From Pantoea alhagi (GTDB lineage: Bacteria; Pseudomonadota; Gammaproteobacteria; Enterobacterales; Enterobacteriaceae), in contig NZ_CP019706.1 of assembly GCF_002101395.1 (NCBI RefSeq), forward strand, positions 2,728,001 through 2,792,000: a DNA stretch of 64,000 bases. The letters are read 5' to 3'. The translations under genes were made by a program, and so were the position numbers. Shown one piece after another: positions 1 to 8,845 of the stretch. Every line of letters starts with the position of its first letter. The stretch's first letter is position 1. A model generated the notes under the pieces. The model had not been told where the DNA came from. It worked only from the letters and a program-made list of their open reading frames with translations, and did no database searches.

Positions 1-1
1 C

Positions 2-622
2 GGTGATAACCCGGTCTCAATGGGACAGATTGGCAGTTGGTTTGCAGAAGTCTTTCCGCAGGCGCTGGTGGTGAGTATTGGCGGGCCGGAAGCAGGTGGT
101 CCCGCGCCAGGCCGTCAGTGGTACAGTGAAAGCGCGTTGCAGGATGTCAGCCTGCAGCAACAGGTCGATGAGGCCATGCCCCAGTTTTTGCAGTCGGTGC
201 AAGAGTGGCAGCAGCTTAGCGGCGTACAGCCTGAGGCGACGGCGCTGATCGGTTTTTCGCAGGGCAGTGTGATGGTGCTGGAGAGCAGCAAGGCGCAGCC
301 AGCGCTGGCGGGCAGGATCGTGGCCTTTAGCGGTCGTTATGCCAGCCTGCCGGAACAGGCCAGCGTCAAAACCACCATTCATTTGATTCATGGCGAAAAT
401 GATGAGGTTTATCAGGCTGAACTGGCGCAGCAGGCGGCGGAGCGTCTGATCTCGCTGGGCGGGGATGTGACGCTGGATATCGTGGAGGATTTACCGCACG
501 CTATCGATCAGCGCAGCATGAACCTGGCGCTGGATCATCTGCGTTATACCGTGCCGCGCCGCTATTTTGAAGAGGCGCTCAGCAGCGGTAAGCCTGGCGA
601 TGATGTGGTAACTTTTATTTAA
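2..622 (+). CDS. ypfH: YpfH esterase/carboxylesterase, 5' truncated by window edge
   Basis: Alpha/beta-hydrolase of the phospholipase/carboxylesterase type. The reading frame is open from base 2 (G-D-N-P-V-S-M), so the methionine at base 20 is internal and the true start lies outside the window. The serine nucleophile is in the elbow GFSQG near base 260. The acid is likely in HGENDEVY and the catalytic histidine in DLPHAID. The C-terminus GKPGDD resembles E. coli YpfH. The enzyme hydrolyses short acyl esters in vitro in E. coli; its physiological substrate is not known to me. It converges on ypfN, and both stop at a shared hairpin. Confidence 0.9.
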   Translation, partial: GDNPVSMGQIGSWFAEVFPQALVVSIGGPEAGGPAPGRQWYSESALQDVSLQQQVDEAMPQFLQSVQEWQQLSGVQPEATALIGFSQGSVMVLESSKAQPALAGRIVAFSGRYASLPEQASVKTTIHLIHGENDEVYQAELAQQAAERLISLGGDVTLDIVEDLPHAIDQRSMNLALDHLRYTVPRRYFEEALSSGKPGDDVVTFI

Positions 623-638
623 TCATGCAACAGCAAAA

Positions 639-659
639 GGGCAGCGCTCGCTGCTGCCC
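639..659. terminator. Shared hairpin between ypfH and ypfN
   Basis: GGGCAGC (639-645) pairs with GCTGCCC (653-659). Read on the minus strand the stem is followed by TTTTGC, so it suits ypfN transcription best. On the plus strand the tail is C-rich. Confidence 0.5.
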
Positions 660-664
660 CCGGA

Positions 665-853
665 CTATTTCTTTTTCGGCCAGTCGTCTTCATCATCCCA
701 CTTATCGTTAAAATCACGATGTGGCGGTAGATCGGGCTTATTCGCCATAAATTTTTTGTGATCGATGCGCTTCAGATCTTTATAAACGTTGACCATGACG
801 CCAACCAGCAACAGGATCACAATGATCCACCAGTAATCTTTTACCCATTCCAT
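665..853 (-). CDS. ypfN: YpfN, UPF0370 small membrane protein
   Basis: A 62-residue protein with one N-terminal membrane span (about residues 7-24, [17 protein letters not shown]) and a charged, proline-containing tail rich in D, W and K. It matches E. coli YpfN in length, layout and position just downstream of dapE. Its function is unknown. It is 22 bp from the dapE stop on the same strand, so co-transcription is likely. Confidence 0.9.
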   Translation of the reverse strand: MEWVKDYWWIIVILLLVGVMVNVYKDLKRIDHKKFMANKPDLPPHRDFNDKWDDEDDWPKKK

Positions 854-875
854 GATGTTTCCTCCTGAAGAACGC

Positions 876-2003
876 TTATGCGATCAGCTGCTCCATGATG
901 CGTTGATACATACGGCTCAGCAGCTGCAAATCGGATGCCTTCACGCACTCATTGATTTTATGAATGGTGGCGTTAACCGGCCCCAGCTCCACTACCTGAG
1001 CGCCCATGCGGGCAATAAAACGCCCATCGGACGTACCGCCGGTAGTCTGTAGCTCAGGCCTGGTTTCAGTATAGTGTTCAACTGCATTGATTACCGCATC
1101 CACCAGCTGGCCGCGAGTGGTCAGGAACGGTTGTCCGGAGAGTTTCCATTCAAGGGAATAGCGCAACTGATGGCGATCCAGCAGGTCGGCAACGCGCTGG
1201 CGAATATCTGCATCGGTCAGTTCGGTGCTGAAGCGGAAGTTAAATTGCACAAACAGCTCGCCGGGGATCACGTTATTGCTGCCGGTTCCGGCCTGGACGT
1301 TGGCAATCTGCATACTGGTTGGCGGGAAAAATTCGTTGCCCCGATCCCATTCGGTGGCGACAAGTTCATTCAGCGCGGGCAGGGCGCGATGTACCGGATT
1401 ATCCGCCAGATGGGGATAGGCAACGTGTCCCTGTACGCCATGAATGGTCAGGTTAGCGGTTATCGAGCCGCGACGGCCGTTTTTCACCACGTCGCCCACC
1501 TGGACCGTACTGGAGGGCTCGCCAACCAGACAGTAATCCAGGCGCTCATTACGCGCCATCAGGTGTTCAACCACCTTTACCGTCCCGTGGGTAGCGTTGG
1601 CTTCCTCATCGGAGGTGATCAGAAACGCCAGACGCCCGCGATGATGAGGGTGGGCGGCGACAAAACGCTCCGCAGCCACCACCATGGCCGCCAGCGAGCC
1701 TTTCATATCGGCAGCGCCGCGACCAAACAGCATGCCGTCGCGAATAGTGGGCTCAAACGGCGGATTGATCCAACGGCTGGTATCACCGGGCGGCACCACA
1801 TCAGTATGACCGGCAAAAGCCAGCGTTTCGCCCTGACCGCGCCAGGCCCAGAAATTCTGCGTATCGGCAATATTGATGGGTTCAACGGTGAAGCCAATGG
1901 CCTGCAGACGCTCAATCATTAGCGCCTGGCATCCGGCATCATCAGGACTCAGCGAAGGGCGACGAATAAGCTGCTGCGCCAGCTCAATAACCGGACAAAA
2001 CAT
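876..2003 (-). CDS. dapE: DapE, succinyl-diaminopimelate desuccinylase
   Basis: Zinc amidohydrolase (M20 family) that removes succinate from N-succinyl-LL-diaminopimelate in the lysine/diaminopimelate pathway, feeding peptidoglycan and lysine synthesis in the cytosol. The 375 residues equal the E. coli length. Metal-site motifs are visible: [17 protein letters not shown], and the DEEA general-base/metal segment. The open frame extends 14 codons upstream, but MFCPVIEL aligns with the E. coli N-terminus and begins 1 bp after the yffB stop codon, so base 2003 is chosen. It forms a tight pair with yffB. Confidence 0.97.
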   Translation of the reverse strand: MFCPVIELAQQLIRRPSLSPDDAGCQALMIERLQAIGFTVEPINIADTQNFWAWRGQGETLAFAGHTDVVPPGDTSRWINPPFEPTIRDGMLFGRGAADMKGSLAAMVVAAERFVAAHPHHRGRLAFLITSDEEANATHGTVKVVEHLMARNERLDYCLVGEPSSTVQVGDVVKNGRRGSITANLTIHGVQGHVAYPHLADNPVHRALPALNELVATEWDRGNEFFPPTSMQIANVQAGTGSNNVIPGELFVQFNFRFSTELTDADIRQRVADLLDRHQLRYSLEWKLSGQPFLTTRGQLVDAVINAVEHYTETRPELQTTGGTSDGRFIARMGAQVVELGPVNATIHKINECVKASDLQLLSRMYQRIMEQLIA

Positions 2004-2004
2004 A

Positions 2005-2364
2005 CTATGACTTCTCCTGAATAAACTGCTGGTAGTCGTTTTCATTAAAACCCAGCAGCATAGATCCGTCTGCCGCAGTGAGCAATGGACGTTTGATCAG
2101 CGCCGGCTGATCCAGCATTAACGCTTTTGCCGCTTCCGCGTTATCGATCGCTGCTTTTTCCTCTGCAGAAAGTTTGCGCCAGGTGGTGCCGCGCGTATTT
2201 AACAGCGCCTGCCAGCCGAGCGTATCGATAAAACCTTGTAACAGGTCGCTGTTTAATCCATCCGCCCGATAGTCATGGTAATGATAATCAACGGGCTGGC
2301 TGTCGAGAAAGCGACGCGCTTTTTTAATGGTGTCGCAGTTTTTGATGCCGTAAATCTTGAACAT
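2005..2364 (-). CDS. yffB: YffB, ArsC/Spx-family thioredoxin-fold protein
   Basis: A 119-residue ArsC-like protein starting [16 protein letters not shown]. The single N-terminal cysteine (C10) sits where ArsC and Spx carry their redox or arsenate-binding cysteine. Enzymatic role is unproven; in E. coli it is annotated as a putative reductase and not as an arsenate resistance gene. Its stop (2005-2007) is 1 bp from the dapE start, so the two are almost certainly one transcript, as in E. coli. Confidence 0.9.
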   Translation of the reverse strand: MFKIYGIKNCDTIKKARRFLDSQPVDYHYHDYRADGLNSDLLQGFIDTLGWQALLNTRGTTWRKLSAEEKAAIDNAEAAKALMLDQPALIKRPLLTAADGSMLLGFNENDYQQFIQEKS

Positions 2365-2602
2365 AATTTTCGGTGCTCTTAAATGCTGTCTGTATTGCAG
2401 AATAGGTAGCAGGTCTCAAAGCAGTAACGACAACCGGACCGCCAAAAACAAAATTGCTTTATCTGGTCAGCTACAGGTTTTTGTCATAAACATGATTGTA
2501 ACGATAAAGTCAGGATCATTCAGCCGTTACGCACTTATCACGCTTTTTCATACCGGACCGGGCACCCTACCCGTGAAGCCCGAAGCGGCTCAGAGCGTCC
2601 CG

Positions 2603-3775
2603 CTATTTTTGTAACCATCGCCATAATATCAAAGCCATAGCACTGACGGCTGCACCGGCCAGACATACTGCATGCCAGCCCCAGTGGGCATAAAGTTGCG
2701 TAGCGATGATCGCCCCTGACGCGCTGCCCAGAGAATAAAAACACATATAGGCACCGACAACGCGGCTTTGTGCATCAGGCCTGGCGGCAAATATCAGGCT
2801 CTGGTTAGTTACGTGAACCGCCTGGACAGCGAAGTCCAGCAGGATAACCCCCAACGCCAGCAGTAACAGGGAAGTTTCGGCAAAAGCGATGGGCAGCCAG
2901 GAAAACGTTAACAGTGCCAGCGCTATGCCAGTGGTGCGATGCCCCATGCCCTGGTCAGCCCACAGCCCGGCTTTAGAGGCAGCCAGGGCACCAGCGATGC
3001 CAGCCAGCCCAAAGAGCCCAATTTGGGTATGAGAAAGCGAACGCTCACTTAGCGGCAATACCATTGATGTCCAGAACATGCTGAAGGCAGTAAAAATAAG
3101 CAGGGCAAAAACGCTTCTGACTCTCAGCGTGGCGTCAGCGATAAACAGCCTGATTAGCGACAGCATGAGCGTCCGATAAGATGCTTTTAGTGGCGCAAGC
3201 GGGGTAGCAGGAATCGCTTTACCAAGCACGGCGGCCATGATCAGCATCAGACATGCTGAACTAAGGTAGACGGCCCGCCATCCGGAAAAATCAGCAATAA
3301 GCCCGGCAATAAAACGCGCCAGCAGGATCCCCAGAACCACCCCACTGGTTACGGTGCCAACGGCTTTACCCCGCCGCTGTGGCGCAGCAAGCAGAGCCGT
3401 ATAGGCCACGATGACCTGAACCACGACGGCCATCAGACCAACAAAAAACATTGCGGCCAGAAGCGAGGCCCAGTGCCAGGAAAAGCCAGCAATGATCAGG
3501 GCCAGAGCTGAAAGCAGAGCCTGAGCAATAATGAGCTTTTTTCGATTAAGCAGATCGCCAAGTGGTACCAAAAAGAATAATCCCACTGCATATCCCGTCT
3601 GAGTAACGGTAACCACCATGCCGATTAAACCGGGCTGCACATTGAGGCTGTCAGCCATCGACTCAAGAAGTGGCTGAGCAAAATAAACGTTTGCAACAGA
3701 GCAAGCGCAGGCCACAGAAAAGAGAAAAGTCAGCCACGGCGTTAATATCGGTTTTATAGCCATCATTCTTTCCAT
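2603..3775 (-). CDS. MFS transporter (DHA1-type exporter)
   Basis: About 390 residues, with roughly 12 hydrophobic segments and the MFS loop 2-3 signature region (GDLLNRKK) after the second segment. Sequence such as NVYFAQPLLESMADSLNV is typical of the YgaY/NepI-like branch of drug or metabolite exporters. Substrate unknown. The open frame begins at 3883, but that would run through the regulatory gap. Methionines at 3775, 3766 and 3763 fit better, with GGAAAG just upstream of the last two, so the exact start is uncertain by 4 codons. It is divergent from an HxlR-family regulator that probably controls it. Confidence 0.8.
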   Translation of the reverse strand: MERMMAIKPILTPWLTFLFSVACACSVANVYFAQPLLESMADSLNVQPGLIGMVVTVTQTGYAVGLFFLVPLGDLLNRKKLIIAQALLSALALIIAGFSWHWASLLAAMFFVGLMAVVVQVIVAYTALLAAPQRRGKAVGTVTSGVVLGILLARFIAGLIADFSGWRAVYLSSACLMLIMAAVLGKAIPATPLAPLKASYRTLMLSLIRLFIADATLRVRSVFALLIFTAFSMFWTSMVLPLSERSLSHTQIGLFGLAGIAGALAASKAGLWADQGMGHRTTGIALALLTFSWLPIAFAETSLLLLALGVILLDFAVQAVHVTNQSLIFAARPDAQSRVVGAYMCFYSLGSASGAIIATQLYAHWGWHAVCLAGAAVSAMALILWRWLQK

Positions 3776-3782
3776 TGTGAAT

Positions 3783-3803
3783 GTGGTTTCTTTTTGAAAC
3801 CAC
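3783..3803. promoter_or_regulatory. Perfect inverted repeat, candidate HxlR operator
   Basis: GTGGTTTC (3783-3790), five T, GAAACCAC (3796-3803). It lies between the two divergent start codons, 8 bp upstream of the earliest MFS start. On the minus strand it falls just downstream of a weak promoter-like pair (TTGCAA, about 16 bp, GATAAA), where a repressor would block the MFS gene. Candidate only. Confidence 0.5.
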
Positions 3804-3902
3804 TTTGACGTCTGGTTTATCAGCTGAGGTTTTTTTTTGCAACTACCTTTGTTTGCAATTAAGCTGAGCACATATGAGAACACAGAGAAAAGAAGAGCTG
3901 AG

Positions 3903-4355
3903 ATGGCTAAACAGGAATCATTAAGTAACGGGGAATGCCCTGTCGCCAGGACATTAGAGGCGATCGGTGAGCGCTGGTGCCTGATGATAATCCGGGAAGC
4001 TTTTGACGATGTGCGAAGGTTTGGTGAATTTCAAAAAAATCTGGGGCTTGCCAGAAATATTCTGGCTGCAAGACTTAAAAAGCTGGTTGAAACAGGCATT
4101 TTTACCGTCTCTCCTGCCTCAGACGGCAGCGCCTATAAAGAATATGTCCTGACTGAAAAAGGTCGTTCTGTATTTCCGATAGTGATAGCGATGCGGCAGT
4201 GGGGAGAGCAATACCTGTTCGGGAAAGGTGAAATGCATTCGGTACTGCTCGACAATGAGCATAATCAGGCCATTCTGCCACTGGAGGTGCGTTCAGCCTG
4301 CGGAGATAAACTGAGGCCAGAGCAGTGTCATCGCCAGCGGATCATTAAGCAATAA
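3903..4355 (+). CDS. HxlR-family winged-helix transcriptional regulator
   Basis: A 150-residue protein with the HxlR layout: an N-terminal cysteine (NGECPVARTLEAIGERW, the pattern of redox- or ligand-sensing HxlR/HypR proteins), then a winged helix ending in the wing segment GSAYKEYVLTEKG. The frame opens at 3837, but ATG 3903 is preceded by AGAAGAGC at suitable spacing and matches the family N-terminus. It is divergent from the MFS exporter, and a perfect 8-bp inverted repeat in the gap is the likely operator. Inducer unknown. Confidence 0.88.
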   Translation: MAKQESLSNGECPVARTLEAIGERWCLMIIREAFDDVRRFGEFQKNLGLARNILAARLKKLVETGIFTVSPASDGSAYKEYVLTEKGRSVFPIVIAMRQWGEQYLFGKGEMHSVLLDNEHNQAILPLEVRSACGDKLRPEQCHRQRIIKQ

Positions 4356-4428
4356 AGGTATTGATCAGGTAGCTGACTTTTATTTTACGCTGCTGTGTAA
4401 TGAACAGATTATTGCCGCAGATAAATAA

Positions 4429-4455
4429 AAAGGCCTCTGCTGGTAAAAGGCCTTT
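4429..4455. terminator. Bidirectional hairpin between HxlR gene and ylaC-like gene
   Basis: AAAGGCCT (4429-4436) pairs with AGGCCTTT (4448-4455). On the minus strand it is followed by TTATTT, giving a good intrinsic terminator for the YlaC-like gene if read-through of its stop continues to here. Confidence 0.6.
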
Positions 4456-4490
4456 ACTATATTATTCACCGGCTACGGAACAGGACGGCT

Positions 4491-4952
4491 TTAGTTTCTC
4501 AGGCGGTAGATATCTGAAAAATATAAATAGCCTTTCTTATCATACTGCTTTGTAAGGCGTTGTTTCTCCGATTCAGTCAACACATTACCGTCGAGAAGTG
4601 TTTTAATAAAGGCTTCCCGTACATGGACTTCTATATACCAGTCGCCCGTATAGCAATTCTTCCAGGCTCCTTTGTCAATATCTGCCACTCTGTAGGAGGG
4701 GTTAATATGAAAAAAGAAAAAGAAATTACAAATAATAAAGATGATACAGCAGACGCTATATTCGATATTTCCAAATGAATCAGAATAGAGTAACAGGCTC
4801 ATGGTTAACACGAACAGAAAACACATTAACCCGTAAAGGCCCGGATAGAGTTTGATAAAGGAAACGTCAAAGTAGGGCCGATCGTTTCGGTTTTCTTCCC
4901 GGTTGATTTTGTCTAACTCTTCCTGCAAAAGAGTGTTAAGTTCATTGTTCAT
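4491..4952 (-). CDS. YlaC-family inner-membrane protein
   Basis: A 153-residue protein with two adjacent hydrophobic segments (about residues 36-55 and 62-81) and a soluble C-terminal half. The blocks ISFI/VSFIK..PGLY, FFFFHINPSYRVADID and CYTGDWY closely track E. coli YlaC (FFFFDVYPRYRYEDID, CYNGEWY). Function of the family is unknown to me. In E. coli ylaC is elsewhere (near maa/hha), so this is a displaced or extra copy inside an accessory block. AAGG stands 8 bp before the ATG. Confidence 0.8.
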   Translation of the reverse strand: MNNELNTLLQEELDKINREENRNDRPYFDVSFIKLYPGLYGLMCFLFVLTMSLLLYSDSFGNIEYSVCCIIFIICNFFFFFHINPSYRVADIDKGAWKNCYTGDWYIEVHVREAFIKTLLDGNVLTESEKQRLTKQYDKKGYLYFSDIYRLRN

Positions 4953-5076
4953 CGCTTAAGCCTTGTAAATATCGTCGTATTAATGATTAATTATTTCAGT
5001 GCGTTAACATCTAAATCCATATTAAATGGGTTACAGCAATATCCTGTTCGCGTTTAAACGTCTCTTAATGCTCATA

Positions 5077-6480
5077 CTAAATGGCCATACTGGCGAAATG
5101 GAGTGGATCTGAGAGCATTTCAGCCAGCGTTTTAAGATTATCTTCACATTGCAGACGGGTTTTAGCGCCGCCAAGACATAAGCGCAGCGCCTCAGGAGGA
5201 TTATTGTCGGTACAAAAGGCAACGCCAGAGACAACGCTCATTCCCTGCTCGCGTAATTTAGCGGCCACGTCTGAAGAATGAGAATTGATCATTTTTGGCA
5301 GTGGCAACCACAGATGATAACCATTTATATCAGCACGGTAGTTTAGTCCCGCAAGATAAACCGCCGCCATTTTTTGACGTACCTTCGCTTCTGCCCGTAT
5401 TGCCGCTAACATTCGCTCAGCCGTGCCGTCATTGATCCACTGACGTGCCAGCGCATTGGTCAGCGGACTCGACATGACCGTTAAAGCGCGCAGCACACCT
5501 GACAGCAACTGTATTGATTGCTTATCGGGGCCTTTGACAAAGGCGATGCGCAGACCGGGTCCAAAACATTTAGACATGCCGGTAATGTACCAGGTTAATT
5601 CCGGCATCAGTTCAGCAAAGGCTGGAATACGATTTTCCGTCAGGGCGGCATAAGCATCGTCTTCAATCACTGAAATATTGTAACGGCGACAGATTTCAGC
5701 AAGCGCCATTCTGCGTCCGGCAGGAATGGTAATCGTAGTGGGGTTATGGAGCGTTGGATTAACGTAAAAAGCACTGATACCGCCTGTTTTACACAGAGCT
5801 TCAAAAGCGAAAGGATCGGGGCCTTCATCGTCACAGACTACCGCTTTTAACCTAACGTTAAGCTGGCTGGCGATCGCTTTTATTCCCGGATAAACCAGAT
5901 TGCTTACGCAAACAGCGCCATTTTTACGCTTAAAAAGCGTAAGCAGGCCCACAAGAACGCTGTGTATACCCGGACAAACCAGAATTTCCGCCTCATTTTT
6001 TAATTTTAGTTGATAGCCTATCCAGTGCATCGCGGCTGCTTTGTCTTCAGCGGTGCCGCCAAAATCCTGATAACGCATCAGGCTCATCATATCGCTGCTA
6101 TTAAAAAGATTGAGCGCGCCGTTTCGTATCGCCTCCTCAATAGCTGGCCCTTCCGGCTCTACGGGCGCATTCATAGTCATTTCATAGATGCTGACCGCTG
6201 TCGGTGAAGACGGCGAGGCTTTACTGCGAATAAAGCTGCCTAAGCCAGGGCGGGAATCTATCAGCCCCCGGCGGCGCGCTTCAGCATAGGCGCGCGTCAC
6301 GGTTGTATAGTTAAGACCAAGGACAGGAGCCAGTTCACGTAGCGGCGGTAACCGACAGCCTGACGGTAATTCGCCACTGTTAATCCCTTCCGCAATAAAA
6401 TCAGCGATAAGCAGGTAAGCCGGACGTTGAGAGTGCTGCTGAAGCTGGGATGACCAGCGAGTAAAAAGTGAGGTAACCAT
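5077..6480 (-). CDS. MocR-type regulator: GntR winged helix fused to aminotransferase fold
   Basis: 467 residues. Residues about 20-85 form a GntR winged helix (LPPLRELAPVLGLNYTTVTRAYAEARRRGLI). Residues about 110-460 form a class I aminotransferase domain with the PLP-binding lysine K304 in GMSKCFGPGLR, the pyridine-nitrogen aspartate region EDDAY (274-278) and N241. All PLP-anchoring positions look intact, so it should bind PLP or a PLP-amine adduct. It is divergent from a zinc-less alcohol dehydrogenase-like gene; three identical 12-bp boxes in the gap are candidate operators. Effector unknown. It is not a PdxR-style neighbour of vitamin B6 genes here. Confidence 0.9.
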   Translation of the reverse strand: MVTSLFTRWSSQLQQHSQRPAYLLIADFIAEGINSGELPSGCRLPPLRELAPVLGLNYTTVTRAYAEARRRGLIDSRPGLGSFIRSKASPSSPTAVSIYEMTMNAPVEPEGPAIEEAIRNGALNLFNSSDMMSLMRYQDFGGTAEDKAAAMHWIGYQLKLKNEAEILVCPGIHSVLVGLLTLFKRKNGAVCVSNLVYPGIKAIASQLNVRLKAVVCDDEGPDPFAFEALCKTGGISAFYVNPTLHNPTTITIPAGRRMALAEICRRYNISVIEDDAYAALTENRIPAFAELMPELTWYITGMSKCFGPGLRIAFVKGPDKQSIQLLSGVLRALTVMSSPLTNALARQWINDGTAERMLAAIRAEAKVRQKMAAVYLAGLNYRADINGYHLWLPLPKMINSHSSDVAAKLREQGMSVVSGVAFCTDNNPPEALRLCLGGAKTRLQCEDNLKTLAEMLSDPLHFASMAI

Positions 6481-6544
6481 CTTCCTGCTTATATGGATAG
6501 GGAGTTCACCTGTATTGATACCATAAAGAAAATCAATATGAAAC

Positions 6545-6568
6545 TTGATTGCATCATTGATTGCATCA
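6545..6568. promoter_or_regulatory. Two head-to-tail 12-bp boxes, candidate MocR operator
   Basis: TTGATTGCATCA occurs twice with no gap (6545-6556 and 6557-6568), about 65 bp upstream of the MocR start codon. Each box has inner dyad symmetry TTGAT-TGC-ATCA. MocR regulators are known to bind direct repeats in divergent gaps. Confidence 0.55.
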
Positions 6569-6921
6569 TTAACATCCGGTTAATCGAAAAGGAATTTAGA
6601 AGGTAAACTGTTTTATATATAAAACTGAATATTATCAATAAGTTAATTTTTAAGTCAATTTTTATGAGGTGGGTTTACGCTTTAAAGATGATTTGAGCGG
6701 TAGCAGATTGATTGCATCAAACTGTAAACAGCAGAACAACAGTAAGGGAAGAGTAAGCGAATGCGAACTTCAGGCAACCAGACGCTTGTCAGAAGATGCG
6801 CTTTGAGTGAGATCGTCTGGCAGACAACCAACGAAGTCGGCTTTAATGGCAGACGTCAAGATCAATAAAATACATATATGATTATTGTGAGCATAAAGCT
6901 AAACCTGATACCGGAGATCAA
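6569..6921. other. Divergent promoter gap, MocR/oxidoreductase
   Basis: Apart from the three boxes the gap is AT-rich and holds no convincing gene. The oxidoreductase ATG follows CCGGAGATCAA, a reasonable ribosome binding site. Confidence 0.5.
6708..6719. promoter_or_regulatory. Third copy of the 12-bp box
   Basis: The same TTGATTGCATCA, completed to the dyad TTGAT-TGC-ATCAA by base 6720. It lies about 200 bp upstream of the oxidoreductase start and 139 bp from the tandem pair. Confidence 0.5.
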
Positions 6922-7935
6922 ATGAAAGCATTAACTCTGAAAGCGCCCGGCGGGCTGGAAAATATTACCGTATCGAATATCGCGGATCCGGGGAAACCGG
7001 GTAAAGGTGAAATTCGGGTCGCCATCAAGGCCAGCTCCCTGAATTTCCACGATTTACTTGTCGCAGGCGGACAGTCGCCGACAGCGGATGGAAGAATATT
7101 GCTTTCTGACGGCGCGGGGATCGTAGAAGAAGTGGGAGAGGGCGTGGAAACGTTTAACGTTGGCGATCACGTTGTCTCAACATTTTTCCCGCTCTGGTCA
7201 GCAGGCAAACCTGTGCCGGCAGTTGGCGGCTTCGCCCATACGCCAGGTGACGGTATTGATGGCATGGCCTGTGAATATGTGGTCCGTGCGCAGGGGGCAT
7301 TTACCCGTGCTCCGGCAGGCTGGAGCCATGCCGAGTCAGCAACCATCACCACTTCTGGCCTGACTGCCTGGAGAGCGCTGATTACCGATGGCAATCTTAA
7401 GGCCGGAGAAACCGTCCTGGTTCAGGGGACCGGCGGGGTATCTATAGCGGCGCTGCAGATTGCTAAAGCAATGGGCGCGAAAGTCATTGCCACCTCATCG
7501 TCTGATGAGAAGCTTGCCCGGGTAAAACAGCTCGGCGCTGATGAAACCATTAACTACAGAACCACGCCCGATTGGGGAGATAAAGTGCTGGAACTGACCA
7601 ATGGTTTTGGTGTGGACCATGTGGTTGAAGTGGGCGGACCGGCTACCCTTAATGAATCGCTTAAGTCAGTGAAGGTGGGCGGCCATATTGCACAAATTGG
7701 CATTCTCTCCGGGAATGAAGCTGCAGTGCCTGTGGTTACTCTGCTGAGTAAACAGGTTCACCTTAAAGGTCTGATTGTGGCCAGCCGTCAGGATCAGTCG
7801 GATTTTGTCAGGGCGCTGGAAGTTATGGGGCAGAAGCCGGTTATTGACCGCATCTTCAAATATGAAGAGCTCAGCAAAGCCTTTGCCTGGCAACAGAGCG
7901 GTGCTCATTTCGGTAAAATTTGTATTGAGTGGTGA
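6922..7935 (+). CDS. NAD(P)-dependent zinc-less medium-chain dehydrogenase/quinone oxidoreductase-like
   Basis: 337 residues of the MDR superfamily. The N-terminal GroES-like domain contains SLNFHDLLVAGG and GAGIVEEVGEGVETFNVGDHV. The Rossmann domain starts at VLVQGTGGVSIAALQIAKAMGAKVIATSSSDEK in the expected place (shortened: GTGGVS motif). The cysteine cluster of zinc-binding alcohol dehydrogenases is absent, so it belongs with quinone reductase or zeta-crystallin-type enzymes. Substrate unknown. It is probably controlled by the divergent MocR protein. Confidence 0.88.
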   Translation: MKALTLKAPGGLENITVSNIADPGKPGKGEIRVAIKASSLNFHDLLVAGGQSPTADGRILLSDGAGIVEEVGEGVETFNVGDHVVSTFFPLWSAGKPVPAVGGFAHTPGDGIDGMACEYVVRAQGAFTRAPAGWSHAESATITTSGLTAWRALITDGNLKAGETVLVQGTGGVSIAALQIAKAMGAKVIATSSSDEKLARVKQLGADETINYRTTPDWGDKVLELTNGFGVDHVVEVGGPATLNESLKSVKVGGHIAQIGILSGNEAAVPVVTLLSKQVHLKGLIVASRQDQSDFVRALEVMGQKPVIDRIFKYEELSKAFAWQQSGAHFGKICIEW

Positions 7936-8654
7936 TAAACCATAAGGCGCTGGTGACAGCGCCTTCACCCTGAAACGCCGGTGATAACCTGATGATAAAT
8001 GATGGCGCTGGCTGAACTCTTCATTCTCCCCGATTGTGATAAATCATAGAGCCTGGAATATATTTATTCATCGCCTGCAGGTAAGACAGCAATGTAAATA
8101 TGCTTTACTGCTGCTGATAAATTATTGCCGGAGCCTTGATAGTTAACAAATATATTTCCACAAAGTTTAGCCTGCCTGAAAAATAAAACATGCGCTTCAC
8201 AGGGTAAAAACTGGCTTGTCTGGCAGACAGGCACCGCGTTCAGGCAGCTTTCTGGACGATCTGACATCGTCTACCCTCGATAAGCCTGATCATGACAACG
8301 CGAAAGTGAAACCTGTCCGCCAACCGCTCTGGCGTTGCGCTTTAACCTCCTCTGACCACCGCAAGCCTTTTTCAGGCTCTTTTTCTCCCGTGTTGCAATA
8401 AATAACCCTATATAACAGTAAGATGAGTGTTGTGGTCGACTCCAGAGACATACCTTGATGAAAGCGGTGGAACCTCAGGAACGATATTATTAATTATTGC
8501 CGGACGTTATTAATTTTGCTGAAGTGTGAGTCACCTCTCATTTTTTGAAAGTGACTGCCTTTTTAGGAGCTATTCCCATAGTAATTTTGAAAACATCGAT
8601 TCCTTTGCTGCAAAAACGAGCGTAATATAGCCTTTAATAAGAAGAGAGGTAGAT
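7936..8654. other. Long intergenic stretch
   Basis: 719 bp without a convincing long gene. A minus-strand open frame at 8064-8267 has no recognisable product or ribosome binding site. A weak hairpin (AGCCT 8364-8368 with AGGCT 8374-8378, then CTTTTT) could end a short transcript. The region may hold regulatory RNA or gene remnants, but nothing can be named. Confidence 0.4.
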
Positions 8655-8714
8655 ATGATTGACACTGAACTGGGGAACTGGAAAGACTTTATTGACGCGA
8701 TGTTACGCAAGTAA
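8655..8714 (+). CDS. ypfM: YpfM, 19-residue small protein
   Basis: ATG at 8655 is preceded by AAGAGAGGT (ideal ribosome binding site) and encodes MIDTELGNWKDFIDAMLRK, stop TAA. E. coli YpfM as I recall it reads MIERELGNWKDFIEVMLRK, so about 15 of 19 residues agree and the length is identical. The position next to acrD also matches. Function unknown. The gene is too short for most gene callers. A strong terminator follows at 8786-8811. Confidence 0.88.
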   Translation: MIDTELGNWKDFIDAMLRK

Positions 8715-8785
8715 TAATGCCTGATAAAGAGAAGCGTAACGAATTCACTATTCGTTTTAGCATCTGAAATTCCATAAAAATAAAG

Positions 8786-8811
8786 AAGGCAGCCGGTTTA
8801 CCGGCTGCCTT
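8786..8811. terminator. Strong hairpin between ypfM and acrD
   Basis: AAGGCAGCCGG (8786-8796), loop TTTA, CCGGCTGCCTT (8801-8811), followed by TATTATTTA. It can serve ypfM on the plus strand and acrD on the minus strand (tail TCTTTATTTTTATGG). Confidence 0.85.
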
Positions 8812-8845
8812 TATTATTTATGCGTGTTTAATGCATAATTACTGT

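Noticed and set aside
1074..1922. 282-codon open frame antisense to dapE
   Set aside because: Lies wholly inside a clear dapE gene; composition explains it.
2005..2364. Arsenate reductase for arsenic resistance
   Set aside because: YffB subtype in the dapE operon, without ars genes nearby.
8064..8267. 67-codon frame downstream of the oxidoreductase
   Set aside because: No start signal or family; kept only as a note on the gap.
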